The notes below the pieces were generated by a model. It did no database searches. It was not told where the DNA came from and saw nothing but the letters and a program-made list of their open reading frames with translations. Below are positions 31,633 to 40,838 of a stretch of DNA of 40,840 bases, piece after piece (within the stretch, counting starts at the first letter, position 1; each line of letters opens with the position of its first letter). The translations under genes and the position numbers were made by a program. The DNA comes from Bacteroidota bacterium (GTDB lineage Bacteria > Bacteroidota > Bacteroidia > Palsa-948), in assembly GCA_023251625.1 (NCBI GenBank), contig JAHEYK010000008.1, forward strand, positions 6,237-47,076, given 5' to 3'.

Positions 31633-32400
31633 TTAGCGAGAACTGTTCAGTGCTCTGATATTTTTCTTGTACCCGGGTTTTTTAATTAGGTAGAACTTTG
31701 TATCTCTTAGGATCTGCCGAAGATCGATCCAGACTCCATAGGAGTAATACCACCCGTTAAAATTAAACGCAGGTTTAAAATCAAAAACATACCGATAGCC
31801 CACCATAGATGTGAAGCCGATCCATTTCAAAGGTTTAAGAACAATATTTACTGCAGCCCCTAAGGGCACCATGCTATAATGCCTGTCAAAAAGAACTTTT
31901 TTCATGAGGGAATCCATGGCTTTGACCTCGTATTTACCGTAACCGATCTCTAGAGGAATATCCAATTCAAAATATCGTTTATCGATCAAGGTATATTGAT
32001 AGAACAGAGTGAGGTAATTCAGGGTTAAAAATTGATTCGTCATTACCTTTTGATCTATGTCCTTGATCTTCGAGGGCCTTTTGGTCGCTTCTGAAATGGT
32101 ACTTGCTCCCAAACACAAGGTATGCCTTTCTTTTAAGATCACCCCAAGATGAAGGCCATACACCTCTACCGGGGCGCTGCGTATGAATGAGCTTCTGTTA
32201 TCAGCAGCAATATAAGTCCTGATCTTTTGAAATTTGTAGATCTTGAGAGAATCGGCCTTTAAATTTTGTTTCAGCGAGTCAGCTAAAAATAATTTTCTCG
32301 TAACTGTTTTTGCCGTATCGGCTTGAGCCATCAGAAGGCTTCCGTAAATAGTATAAATAAAATGCACAACGAGAAGTACTTCTAAATGCCGGGGCCTCAT
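31633..32400 (-). CDS. uncharacterised envelope protein, possible outer-membrane barrel
   Basis: 255 aa, not recognised. A hydrophobic N-terminus ending LLMAQADT (about 1-27) looks like a signal peptide. The mature part alternates short amphipathic strands with aromatic ends (VYGLHLGVILKERHTLCLGA, YLTLFYQYTLIDKRYFELDI, WIGFTSMVGYRYVFDF, NGWYYSYGVWIDLRQIL), which suits a small beta-barrel. It is the last gene of the minus-strand operon, 11 nt after ybeY. Confidence 0.65.
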   Translation of the reverse strand: MRPRHLEVLLVVHFIYTIYGSLLMAQADTAKTVTRKLFLADSLKQNLKADSLKIYKFQKIRTYIAADNRSSFIRSAPVEVYGLHLGVILKERHTLCLGASTISEATKRPSKIKDIDQKVMTNQFLTLNYLTLFYQYTLIDKRYFELDIPLEIGYGKYEVKAMDSLMKKVLFDRHYSMVPLGAAVNIVLKPLKWIGFTSMVGYRYVFDFKPAFNFNGWYYSYGVWIDLRQILRDTKFYLIKKPGYKKNIRALNSSR

Positions 32401-32411
32401 TTTCTGAAATA

Positions 32412-32828
32412 TTATTTTCTGATCACAGAAAGATAATGATCTTCCCTTTTTCTCATTTCCTTTTTCTTTCCGGTGGTTTTATCAGTGTATCCGCAGAGGT
32501 GCAGTATGCCATGTATCATTACCCTGTGTAATTCATTTTCAAACGAAACATTAAATTTTTTCGCATTCTCTTTTACGCGAGGAATACTGATGAAGATCTC
32601 GCTGGAAAGTTCTTTGGTGGGATATTGAAAGGTGATTATATCCGTCAATGTATTATGCTTGAGGAATTTTTTGTTCAGAGCGAGAAGAAAAGCATCGCTG
32701 CAGAAGGTGAAACTTATATTTCCTGCTTTCTTTCCTTCTTTTTTAATTACAGAAAGGATCAATTTTTTGACAGTACTTTGTTTGCTAAGGGAGAAGCCTT
32801 TATGCTGTGATAAAAATTGAACAGGCAT
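32412..32828 (-). CDS. ybeY: endoribonuclease YbeY (16S rRNA maturation)
   Basis: 138 aa. The metal site is HGILHLCGYTD with H106 and H110, and Asp (D116) at the place of the third His of E. coli YbeY, a variant I know from other Bacteroidota sequences. FTFCSDAFLLALNKKFLKHN and LTDIITFQYP are the other family motifs (LNxxFL, TDVLSF-like). The enzyme matures the 3' end of 16S rRNA and helps ribosome quality control in the cytosol. It follows accC by 11 nt and precedes an envelope gene by 11 nt. Confidence 0.93.
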   Translation of the reverse strand: MPVQFLSQHKGFSLSKQSTVKKLILSVIKKEGKKAGNISFTFCSDAFLLALNKKFLKHNTLTDIITFQYPTKELSSEIFISIPRVKENAKKFNVSFENELHRVMIHGILHLCGYTDKTTGKKKEMRKREDHYLSVIRK

Positions 32829-32839
32829 TCAGAAGAATA

Positions 32840-34177
32840 TCACAGAAGTTTGTGTGTCTCCAGGAATTTGGTCGTGTAATTCCCTTTCCGGAAGTCTTCG
32901 TTCTCCATCAGTTTTACATGGAAAGGAATGGTAGTCTTCACTCCTTCAATGATGAATTCACCCAATGCACGTTGCATTTTGGTGATGCATTCTTCACGTG
33001 TTCTGGCAACGGTAATGAGCTTAGCGATCATGGAATCATAATAGGGAGGGATCGAATAGCCTGCATAGATATGCGTATCCACACGCACACCGTGTCCGCC
33101 CGGTTTATGCAGCGAGGTGATCTTGCCCGGACTGGGGCGAAAATCATTGTAGGGGTCTTCAGCATTCACACGGCATTCGATGGCGTGCATCTGGGGAGTA
33201 TAATTTTTTCCGGAGATAGGGACACCCGAAGCGATCAGGATCTGTTCGCGTATCAGATCATAATCGATCACTTCTTCCGTGATGGGATGCTCTACCTGGA
33301 TACGGGTGTTCATCTCCATGAAATAAAAATTGCGGTGTTTATCAACCAAAAATTCGATGGTACCAACACCTTCATACTTAATTGCATTGGCCAGTTTGAT
33401 GGCTGCTTCACCCATGGCATTTCGCAGTTCATCGGTCATGAACGGGGAAGGAGTTTCTTCTACCAATTTCTGATGCCTTCTTTGAATGGAGCAGTCACGT
33501 TCAGAAAGGTGACAGGCTTTTCCATATTGATCTCCCGCAATTTGTATCTCGATATGGCGAGGCTCTTCAATAAATTTTTCCATGTACATGCCATCGTTCC
33601 CGAAAGAGGCCATGGCTTCTTTGCGTGCAGATTCCCAGGCATGTTCAATTTCTTTTTCTTCCCATACTATGCGCATTCCTTTTCCGCCACCGCCGGCAGT
33701 GGCTTTCATGAGAACAGGATAGCCGATCTTTTTGGCATTCTTTTTTGCGTCTTCCACATCTTCCAACAATCCTTCTGAGCCGGGCACGCAGGGCACACCG
33801 GCTTTTTTAGCGGTAACCTTTGCAGAAATTTTATCACCCATAGCATCCATCATTTCGGGAGTGGGGCCGATGAATTTAATTTCATGCTCACCGCATATCT
33901 GTGCGAACTTGGAACGTTCGGATAAAAATCCATAGCCGGGGTGGATCCCGTCTGAATTAGTGATCTCAGCAGCGGCAATGATATTAGGGATATTCAGGTA
34001 TGAATCTTTGCTGGCTGGAGGGCCAATGCAAACGGCCTCATCCGCAAAACGTACATGCAGTGATTCTTTATCGGCAGTAGAGTATACGGCAACCGTTTTG
34101 ATACCCATTTCCTTGCAGGAACGGATGATACGGAGGGCAATTTCTCCTCTGTTAGCTATTAGTATTTTCTTAAACAT
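32840..34177 (-). CDS. accC: acetyl-CoA carboxylase biotin carboxylase subunit
   Basis: 445 aa, full length. N-terminal [20 protein letters not shown] and HPGYGFLSE, the ATP-grasp glycine loop GGGGKGMR (162-169), [15 protein letters not shown], and [15 protein letters not shown] near 290 with the catalytic Glu/Arg. It carboxylates biotin on the carrier protein with ATP and bicarbonate, the first step of fatty-acid synthesis, or serves a related acyl-CoA carboxylase. No accB (biotin carrier) is adjacent, although accB-accC pairs are common, so the carrier is encoded elsewhere. It is 9 nt after the zinc-protease-like gene. Confidence 0.93.
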   Translation of the reverse strand: MFKKILIANRGEIALRIIRSCKEMGIKTVAVYSTADKESLHVRFADEAVCIGPPASKDSYLNIPNIIAAAEITNSDGIHPGYGFLSERSKFAQICGEHEIKFIGPTPEMMDAMGDKISAKVTAKKAGVPCVPGSEGLLEDVEDAKKNAKKIGYPVLMKATAGGGGKGMRIVWEEKEIEHAWESARKEAMASFGNDGMYMEKFIEEPRHIEIQIAGDQYGKACHLSERDCSIQRRHQKLVEETPSPFMTDELRNAMGEAAIKLANAIKYEGVGTIEFLVDKHRNFYFMEMNTRIQVEHPITEEVIDYDLIREQILIASGVPISGKNYTPQMHAIECRVNAEDPYNDFRPSPGKITSLHKPGGHGVRVDTHIYAGYSIPPYYDSMIAKLITVARTREECITKMQRALGEFIIEGVKTTIPFHVKLMENEDFRKGNYTTKFLETHKLL

Positions 34178-34186
34178 ATATGAGCA

Positions 34187-34609
34187 TCAATTTTTTAGTG
34201 AAACATCAACTACAAATTTGTTCCTGAGCGATTTTCTTCCTATCAAAACCGGGTAACGCATAGTGCCCCTGTCTGAGAGCGAAATTATCGATTTTATCAG
34301 TCTGCCCGCGATCTTTATATTGGTTTTTATCAGGTATCTTTTCTCCACTTCTCCGAAAGAATTTTTTATCTTTTTCTGCTTAAAATCTGCGAAGCAATGT
34401 TCCTTTTGGCTGAATATGGGGTGCCCGGGGTCAAGCACTTTGAAGTAAAGTTTATTTTCTTTGACCTGAATATCACGGCAATGCAGCGTATTGGAATAGG
34501 CGCCCGTATCTATTTTGGCATAAATATCTTTTATACCGAGTTCCGGAAAATCAACACGCTCTATCCGCCCGATGATCTGTTTGGGCTTATTTATTTTTTT
34601 CTTTTGCAT
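34187..34609 (-). CDS. putative ATP-dependent zinc protease family protein (RimK-associated type)
   Basis: 140 aa. It matches the small retropepsin-like family (PF05618): IGRIERVDFPELGIKDIYAK, then IDTGAYSNTLHC with the aspartic-protease-like DTGA (34-37) and H43, and the closing RYPVLIGRKSLRNKFVVDVS. The family name is historical; members resemble aspartyl proteases and often accompany RimK-type ATP-grasp ligases. No RimK is beside it here. It begins 1 nt after the propeller-phosphatase stop and lies 9 nt before accC. Confidence 0.85.
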   Translation of the reverse strand: MQKKKINKPKQIIGRIERVDFPELGIKDIYAKIDTGAYSNTLHCRDIQVKENKLYFKVLDPGHPIFSQKEHCFADFKQKKIKNSFGEVEKRYLIKTNIKIAGRLIKSIISLSDRGTMRYPVLIGRKSLRNKFVVDVSLKN

Positions 34610-34610
34610 T

Positions 34611-37600
34611 TTATACTTTTATTCCCATTACCAGTATGTCATCAATCTGCTCAAGGTTGCCTCTCCATGCTTCGATCGTATTGTTCAGGGTCTTTTTCTG
34701 TTCTTTCATAGTGTCATTCTGAACCGATAAGATCAATTCTTTCAATTTACTGCGTTTGAATTTTTTTCCGTCTTTGCCGCCAAACTGATCGGCATAACCG
34801 TCTGAAAAAAGGTAGATGGCATCGCCTTTTTGAAGGGCCATTTCGTGATTGGTAAAATTTTTACGGGAGATATACTGGCCTATGGGCTGTTTATCGCCTT
34901 TTATTTCCTGCAGTATTCCGTTGCGAAGTAAGAGCATGGGGTGGTTAGCTCCGCTGAATTCCAGTTTCATGTTTTTCCGGTCCAATGCACAGAGTGAAAT
35001 ATCCATGCCATCTTTTATATCCTGAGTTTCTCCTCCCCGGCTTAATACATCGGTGACACCCTCATTCAGCCTGTCGAGGATGCTTGCAGGGGTGCGCTCT
35101 TTGAACATGATCAGCGCACGCTGGATATTTCCGTGTGCCACCAAACTTACGAAAGCGCCCGGCACCCCGTGGCCGGTGCAGTCAATGGCGGCAAAAAATA
35201 ATTTATCGTCTTTTTTATTTACCCAGTAAAAATCGCCCGATACAATATCTTTTTGCTTAAAGAGCACAAAATATTCGCCCATGTGCTCATCCATATATTT
35301 TTTGGCAGGAAGAAGCGCATCCTGTATTCTTTTTGCATACCGGATACTGCTCGTGATGTCGTTATTTTTTTCTTCAATTATTTTTTTCTGCTCAACCACT
35401 TCGCGCGTACGCATCTCTACCTTATCCTCGAGCAGCTGATTTTGTTTCTGCAGGTTCTTCACCTTCCATTTCATAAACCCGTAAAAGCCGGTGACAATAC
35501 AAACGATACACACTGTAAAGAACCATATTGTTTTCCAGAAGGGAGGCTTGATGATGAACTGATATGAAACAGGTTGCCCCCAAATTCCTTCGGCATTGGC
35601 GGCACATACCTTGAACGTATATTCTCCGTTGGGCAGGCTGGGGTAGGAGGCTCTTCGGTTTTCGGTGGGCAGAGACCAGTCTTTATCATATCCTTCCAGC
35701 ATGAACTTGTATTTCACTTTATCAGGGGCTTTGAGATAAACGCCCATGAACTCAAAAACAAATTGATTATGCTTGTAGTCAAATTCCGATCTTGCATTCA
35801 GGGGATAGAGTTCAAACATGACCTGCAAGCCGGTAAATTCAACCTTGGGGGTGAGATAGTCGAGCGAATCAAGTGATGAACGGAATTTTACAACGCCATG
35901 ATCGGTTCCGATCAAAACATTTCCGGTTTTATCGCGGAAGCATACATTCTGGTTGGGAGAAAAATCAAGGCCCGATTCATTTAGATTATAGTGCCTTACG
36001 TGCGTGGGATCTGTAGTGTTGATCACATCAATACCGCTGTTATGAGCAACCACAAGATCGGTACCGGCACCCATTGAAAGGATGTCGGGAGAGAGGTCAC
36101 GGATCCCATTTTCTGTTCCATAGTTGGTAAATGTTCTGCCGTTGTAGGAATAAATACCACCTTCTTGTGTACTGAACCAGATGATCCCATTTTTATCTTC
36201 CAGGATGGAATACACGATGTCGCTTTTAAGCCCACCTGCTTTTGTATTGAAGGTGGTGAAATGGGATCCGTCATACCGGGTGATGCCGCCACCATCGGTA
36301 CCGAACCATAAAGCATTACGGCTGTCGCGGAACGCGTAGTAGGCATAAATACTTCCTATGCCGTCATCTTCCGAATAATTTTTTACCGTCATCTTGCCTT
36401 TGTAATTATCCTCCGAGAAAGATATTTTTGAAACACCACCGCCCAGTGTTGCCATCCATATGTTTCCGGCTTTATCATCGCAGATCGACATGATATTGCT
36501 ATTGGCAAGCCCCTGCGCTTCGGAATAGGAAGTGATAGAACCGGTGCGGGGATCCAGTAAAAAGACCCCGTATCCATACGTTCCAATCCAGATGTTTCCA
36601 TTCCTGCCTTCAAAGAGAGATACGATGCGGAAGTCCGAGGATCTTTTTTCGGCGAAATATGTTTTCCGCTGAGGCATGCCGGACTCATCAAAATGAAAGC
36701 TGAACAAGCCTGACGGAGAGCTAAGCCAGATATTTCCTTTTGAGTCGACCATAATGGCACGTGCCGAGTCGGATGGGATGCCATCGCGGGATGTGAAAAT
36801 TTCAAAGCGGCTGCGGCAATACTGGCTGAGCCCTTTTTCAGTCCCTACCCAAATATTTTTTTCTGCGTCTTCAAAAAGAGATAACACTTTTACGTTCGCG
36901 TGCTCATTGTGGCCGGCAACGGGGAAACGGAGATATTTGTTATCGTGAACAACAAATGCGATTAATCCATCGGTGGTCTCGGCACCGATCCAGAGGGCGC
37001 CTTTGTGGTCAATGATCATGGAGTAGATGGGGCCAAACTTCCAGCCGCCTGTTAAAGAGGGGCGTATGATTTTTTTAGCGGACAGGTCGTAATTGCAGAA
37101 CCCGGAATCACGCATAGTGATCCATATCTTTCCGGTTGCATCTTTGGTGATGAGCTGAACAATGTTATCAGGCAGGCCATCTTTTGTAGTGATACGGGGA
37201 TATTTTTGCTTATCACTTTTTTCCTCATTGTTCAGTATGGTGATGCCGGCATCAGAGCCCATCCAGATGTTTCCGGGAGATATTTCGGACAATGTATAAA
37301 TGTAATCATCGCCCAGCCCGTTCTTCGTGTTATAATGTGATAGTGATTTCCCATTGTATTTGTAAACCCCTGAACCATACGTGGCGATCCATATATTTTT
37401 ATTTATATCGCTAATGAAGCAAGTAATATGTTCTTTATTGGCTGTATCCTGCAGTGTAAAAGCAGAAAATATTCCGTTCTTCTGAAGCGTGATCTTTCCG
37501 TTCGAGTGGCCGATCCACAAGGTGCTGTCGGGAGCTTCGAACAAGGCGGTAACGGAATTATCAGCCAGGCCGTCTTTTTGCTGAAAGTGTTTGTATGCAA

Positions 37601-37820
37601 TGCCGTTGTAGCTTACCAGGCCGCTTTCTGTTCCTACCCAAATAGTCCGGCTGTGATCTTGCGCAATGATTTGAACTTTAATTTCTTTTTTCCCGGAAAT
37701 AAGCTGATGGTTTCGTATGTTTTGCTGAGAGAACGCAATACCAGTAGACAGTAAGCAGTAGACAGTAGGCAACAATACAGCCAAATAGAAAGACAATGAT
37801 TTAATATTTCGGGAATGCAT
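34611..37820 (-). CDS. two-component regulator propeller / Y_Y_Y / SpoIIE-type PP2C phosphatase
   Basis: 1069 aa from the ATG at 37820; a TTG eight codons earlier would overlap the YceI gene by 4 nt. Signal peptide 1-31 (AFS|QQ). Residues 40-680 hold many propeller repeats of the form NIWIGTxGGGVxxYNG with DGLxxNxV turns (two seven-bladed propellers are likely). Residues about 690-755 form the Y_Y_Y domain (YKFMLEGYDKDWS, YPSLPNGEYTFKVCAANAEG), followed by a membrane helix at 763-784, a long coil with ITSSIRYAKRIQDALLP, and the PP2C domain 853-1069 (D863, D880, D1007, D1060/D1061). This is the layout of hybrid two-component sensors, but with the histidine kinase replaced by a phosphatase. Residues 18-27 of the signal peptide derive from a heptamer tract. 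Confidence 0.92.
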   Translation of the reverse strand: MHSRNIKSLSFYLAVLLPTVYCLLSTGIAFSQQNIRNHQLISGKKEIKVQIIAQDHSRTIWVGTESGLVSYNGIAYKHFQQKDGLADNSVTALFEAPDSTLWIGHSNGKITLQKNGIFSAFTLQDTANKEHITCFISDINKNIWIATYGSGVYKYNGKSLSHYNTKNGLGDDYIYTLSEISPGNIWMGSDAGITILNNEEKSDKQKYPRITTKDGLPDNIVQLITKDATGKIWITMRDSGFCNYDLSAKKIIRPSLTGGWKFGPIYSMIIDHKGALWIGAETTDGLIAFVVHDNKYLRFPVAGHNEHANVKVLSLFEDAEKNIWVGTEKGLSQYCRSRFEIFTSRDGIPSDSARAIMVDSKGNIWLSSPSGLFSFHFDESGMPQRKTYFAEKRSSDFRIVSLFEGRNGNIWIGTYGYGVFLLDPRTGSITSYSEAQGLANSNIMSICDDKAGNIWMATLGGGVSKISFSEDNYKGKMTVKNYSEDDGIGSIYAYYAFRDSRNALWFGTDGGGITRYDGSHFTTFNTKAGGLKSDIVYSILEDKNGIIWFSTQEGGIYSYNGRTFTNYGTENGIRDLSPDILSMGAGTDLVVAHNSGIDVINTTDPTHVRHYNLNESGLDFSPNQNVCFRDKTGNVLIGTDHGVVKFRSSLDSLDYLTPKVEFTGLQVMFELYPLNARSEFDYKHNQFVFEFMGVYLKAPDKVKYKFMLEGYDKDWSLPTENRRASYPSLPNGEYTFKVCAANAEGIWGQPVSYQFIIKPPFWKTIWFFTVCIVCIVTGFYGFMKWKVKNLQKQNQLLEDKVEMRTREVVEQKKIIEEKNNDITSSIRYAKRIQDALLPAKKYMDEHMGEYFVLFKQKDIVSGDFYWVNKKDDKLFFAAIDCTGHGVPGAFVSLVAHGNIQRALIMFKERTPASILDRLNEGVTDVLSRGGETQDIKDGMDISLCALDRKNMKLEFSGANHPMLLLRNGILQEIKGDKQPIGQYISRKNFTNHEMALQKGDAIYLFSDGYADQFGGKDGKKFKRSKLKELILSVQNDTMKEQKKTLNNTIEAWRGNLEQIDDILVMGIKV
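37742..37769. repeat. heptamer tract (TCTACTG)4 in signal-peptide codons
   Basis: On the plus strand the units are CAGTAGA, CAGTAAG, CAGTAGA and CAGTAGG, with a strict 7-bp phase. On the coding strand the tract encodes residues 18-27, PTVYCLLSTG, the hydrophobic core of the signal peptide. It is the same heptamer, in another phase, as at 15219-15232. Confidence 0.85.
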
Positions 37821-37840
37821 CAAAAAGATATAAAACAAAA

Positions 37841-38395
37841 TCAACTGGGTTTCAATACAACTTTGACAATCACTTCAATTATCCTTGCCATAGAAAGAGA
37901 ATTCATTTTAGACACTTTTATGCCATGTTCTTCTACCGGAAGCTTAAATTTTGATTCAACAATGATCTGGCCTGCGGAGACAATAATTTTTGTATCGATG
38001 ATGCGTTCTTTTTCTACTCCGTGAAGCAAGAACATACCTTTTCCCCGTATGGAATAGGTTCCGGGCACTGACAGATCTACCTCTTCAATAATCTTTCCTT
38101 TAAAGCCGGTGTCAGGATATTTGGGGCCCTCAACAAATTTTTCGCAGTAATGCTTTTTCTGTGTGGCATTATAAAATCCCTCGAAGGAACAAATAGGTAA
38201 TGTAAAAGAAAAGGTATGATTTTGTATGTCGAGACTGCCGGTCATTTTTTCCGAAACTCCCCGTATCTTTCCAAAACTGGCTTCGGAGAGAAATGATACA
38301 GATGAAGATTGAATGGAATAAACATCGGTATTCCGTGGTGAGAAAGAGGAGCATATAACAGCCAACAGAATGCTAAGTAAGCAGATCCTATTCAT
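37841..38395 (-). CDS. YceI family protein, second copy
   Basis: 184 aa from the ATG at 38395; a GTG three codons earlier is possible. Signal peptide about 1-21 (CSS|F). YceI-like segments are VSFLSEASFGKIRGVSEKMT, LDIQNHTFSFTLPICSFEGF, HYCEKFVEGPKYPDTGFKG and MFLLHGVEKERIIDTK. It is more distant from the consensus than the copy at 26535, with two extra cysteines. It is probably a periplasmic lipid-binding barrel. It lies just upstream (20 nt) of the propeller-phosphatase, so a sensing partnership is conceivable but unproven. Confidence 0.82.
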   Translation of the reverse strand: MNRICLLSILLAVICSSFSPRNTDVYSIQSSSVSFLSEASFGKIRGVSEKMTGSLDIQNHTFSFTLPICSFEGFYNATQKKHYCEKFVEGPKYPDTGFKGKIIEEVDLSVPGTYSIRGKGMFLLHGVEKERIIDTKIIVSAGQIIVESKFKLPVEEHGIKVSKMNSLSMARIIEVIVKVVLKPS

Positions 38396-38516
38396 AGAAA
38401 TCACTCTTTTATATGCGCTAAAGTAAAAAAAAAGACCGAGAGTTTAGACGGTAAATAAAAATAACTAAAGGACAATAATAGGGGAAAAACAGGCTTTGTT
38501 TTTGAAGGGCAGCACG

Positions 38517-40811
38517 CTATATTCTGACACCTATTACTAATACATCATCAATTTGTTCCAATTCACCCTGCCAGGATACGAATGACTTTTCGAAAATATT
38601 TCTTTGCTCCAGCATGGGGAGATGTGCATTAGCGAGTATCAGTTCTTCGAGCTGTTTATATTTGAATTTTTTTCCTTTCGGGCCTCCAAACTGATCGGCA
38701 AATCCGTCTGTAAACGAATAAACAATATCTCCTTTTTCCAGCGGAACCGTTTGCAGCGTGAAAGGTTTATATACGCTGTGAAACCCAACCGGCTGTTTGT
38801 CGGGTTTATATTCTTCGATCTCCGTGGTGCCATTCTTTAATATCCAAAGCGGGTTGTTGGCTGCAGCAAATTCCACCTGTTTATTTTTGATGTCAAAGGA
38901 ACAGAGCATGCAATCCATTCCATCCTTACTTTCTGTTTCGGTGCCTTCCGGATTCAGGATGGCTATAATCTGTTCGCGCACATTGTTCAGGATGAGATCA
39001 GGGCTTGTGATTTTGCGCTGCAGGGTGATCTCGTTCAGCAGGGAAATGTTGAGCAGGCTCATGAATGCCCCCGGAACACCGTGGCCGGTACAATCGGCAG
39101 TTATAATGAGGAACTTCCCGTTCACGAAATTTGCCCAGTAAAAATCCCCGCTCACAATATCCTTTGGTTTATAAAGCACAAAAAATTCGGGAAGATTTTT
39201 CTTGAGCAGGGTATCGCTGGCCAGTAGCGCCCGCTGAATGCGTTTTGCGTACTGTATGCTGTCGGTAATGTCTTTGTTCTTTTGAGCGATCTCGGTGTTT
39301 GCTGTTTCGAGGGCAGAATTCTTTTCTTCCATCAAACTATTTTGGTGTTCAATGATCTTCTTTTGTTTGTTGGTAACGCGAAAGCGGTTGTAAATAAACC
39401 CTGAGAAGGCAATGAATAATAGGAGTCCAATGCCTGCTGACCAAATTATTACACGCTGCCTGCGGCTTTCGGATTCAGCGATGGCATTTTGCTTGTCCTG
39501 TTCGGCCTTGAGAAGCTGTTCTTTCTTTTCAAATTCCAGACGGGATTCTTCCTGCACTAATTTTTTTGCTCCATCTACGTTGGTGAGCTTATCTTTTTGC
39601 TCAACATAACGTTTATAATAAAAAAGAGACTTTTCAAATTGTTTCAGATCATAATAACTGCTGCTTAAATATTCGCAGGCGTATTGGGTTTGTTCCGCAT
39701 CGCTGATACTGTCGGCCAACGCAAGTGCTTTTGAAGCATAATGAATGGATTGGGTAGCTTTGTTCTGAAGGCGATAATGTTTGGCAAAATTGTTGAGGGA
39801 GCGGGCAATGCCGCTTTTGCTATCGAGATCCACATATACATCGAATGATTTATTCAGGAATTTCAGCGCCATCGTGAAATCCTGCAGGAACCAATAAACA
39901 TTTCCAATATTGCTATAAACAGTAGCCATGAGATCTTTTTCATCACTGCCTTCCAATATGTCAAGGGTGCGGGTGTAGTTGTCCAAGGCAACCATAAATT
40001 TGGATTTTCGCTCCTCCGGATTTTTAGACAGTTCCCCCTCTGACACATATACATCTGAAATATTATTGAGTAGCTGAGCGATCTCATTTCGATTGCCCAA
40101 TTCTTTTTGTATGCTCAGCGCTTTTTGATAGTAGTTCATAGCCTTCTCAAATTCTTTCAGGCGCTCGTAGGCAATTCCAATGTTGTTCAGCGCAGAGGCC
40201 AGAAAGCTGGATCTTTCCCCTATGGCTTCATAAAGTTGAACGGATTTGAAACCAAAATCAATCACCTTGTAGTAATCAGGAATATCAATATAGGCGCTAG
40301 CTATGTTCAGGTACGAGCGTGCCATGCCGGAGGTGTCATTGATCTGCTGTCTGAGCTGAAACGATCGGGTGTGATTTTCGATAGCGCGCTTTTTGTCACC
40401 GATGAGATCGTGGGCATTTCCGATGTTATTGTAAGAGGAGGCAATGTCTTTTTTGTCGCCTAAAGCGATGCGTATCATTAAAGCTTTTTGGTTATACTCT
40501 AGTGCTTTCAGCCCGTTTCCAAGATTATAATAGGCAACCCCAATATTATTTAATGCTTGTGCCGTGCCTTTTTTATAGCTCAATTTTTTGCTCAGCTCCA
40601 TTACCCGCAATTCGAGAGTAATCAATTTCTCGTTGTCATCAAGCTTCCTGCACAGTTTATTCAGGGAATCTATCTTGCCAGGACTGTCTTTGAGAGAAGA
40701 GAAGGCATTTTCAAAATCAGTAGTGCTAACCTGTGAAAAAGACGTATTCATGTACGCAAAGAGCACGTATAAAAAAAGCAAAATGGTATGGTGAAAATGG
40801 ACTCGTTTCAT
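38517..40811 (-). CDS. TPR sensor / SpoIIE-type PP2C phosphatase, sixth member
   Basis: 764 aa. Signal peptide 1-26 (SFS|Q), about eight 40-residue TPR units (about 75-400; repeated AQALNNIGVAYYNLGNGLKA-type core), a membrane helix at 454-477, a longer coiled coil than in the tandem array (NSLMEEKNSALETANTEIAQ), ITDSIQYAKRIQRALL, and the PP2C domain 547-764. Acids D556, D573, D702 (FTDGFADQ) and D755/D756 are present. It differs from the array in carrying ESKDGMD rather than SQDDGMD, and a PVGFHSVY loop as in the propeller type. It is monocistronic with its own promoter box 20 nt upstream, so it is regulated apart from the others. Confidence 0.92.
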   Translation of the reverse strand: MKRVHFHHTILLFLYVLFAYMNTSFSQVSTTDFENAFSSLKDSPGKIDSLNKLCRKLDDNEKLITLELRVMELSKKLSYKKGTAQALNNIGVAYYNLGNGLKALEYNQKALMIRIALGDKKDIASSYNNIGNAHDLIGDKKRAIENHTRSFQLRQQINDTSGMARSYLNIASAYIDIPDYYKVIDFGFKSVQLYEAIGERSSFLASALNNIGIAYERLKEFEKAMNYYQKALSIQKELGNRNEIAQLLNNISDVYVSEGELSKNPEERKSKFMVALDNYTRTLDILEGSDEKDLMATVYSNIGNVYWFLQDFTMALKFLNKSFDVYVDLDSKSGIARSLNNFAKHYRLQNKATQSIHYASKALALADSISDAEQTQYACEYLSSSYYDLKQFEKSLFYYKRYVEQKDKLTNVDGAKKLVQEESRLEFEKKEQLLKAEQDKQNAIAESESRRQRVIIWSAGIGLLLFIAFSGFIYNRFRVTNKQKKIIEHQNSLMEEKNSALETANTEIAQKNKDITDSIQYAKRIQRALLASDTLLKKNLPEFFVLYKPKDIVSGDFYWANFVNGKFLIITADCTGHGVPGAFMSLLNISLLNEITLQRKITSPDLILNNVREQIIAILNPEGTETESKDGMDCMLCSFDIKNKQVEFAAANNPLWILKNGTTEIEEYKPDKQPVGFHSVYKPFTLQTVPLEKGDIVYSFTDGFADQFGGPKGKKFKYKQLEELILANAHLPMLEQRNIFEKSFVSWQGELEQIDDVLVIGVRI

Positions 40812-40830
40812 TTGCTCCGATAAGCAGAGG

Positions 40831-40838
40831 CAAATCTA
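40831..40838 (-). promoter_or_regulatory. candidate promoter -7 box (TAGATTTG)
   Basis: On the minus strand TAGATTTG matches TAnnTTTG, 20 nt before the ATG at 40811. The -33 region is outside the window. Confidence 0.5.

Noticed and set aside
32807-33778. 323-codon open frame antisense to ybeY and accC
   Set aside because: accC and ybeY are unmistakable on the other strand; this is a shadow frame with no recognisable domain.
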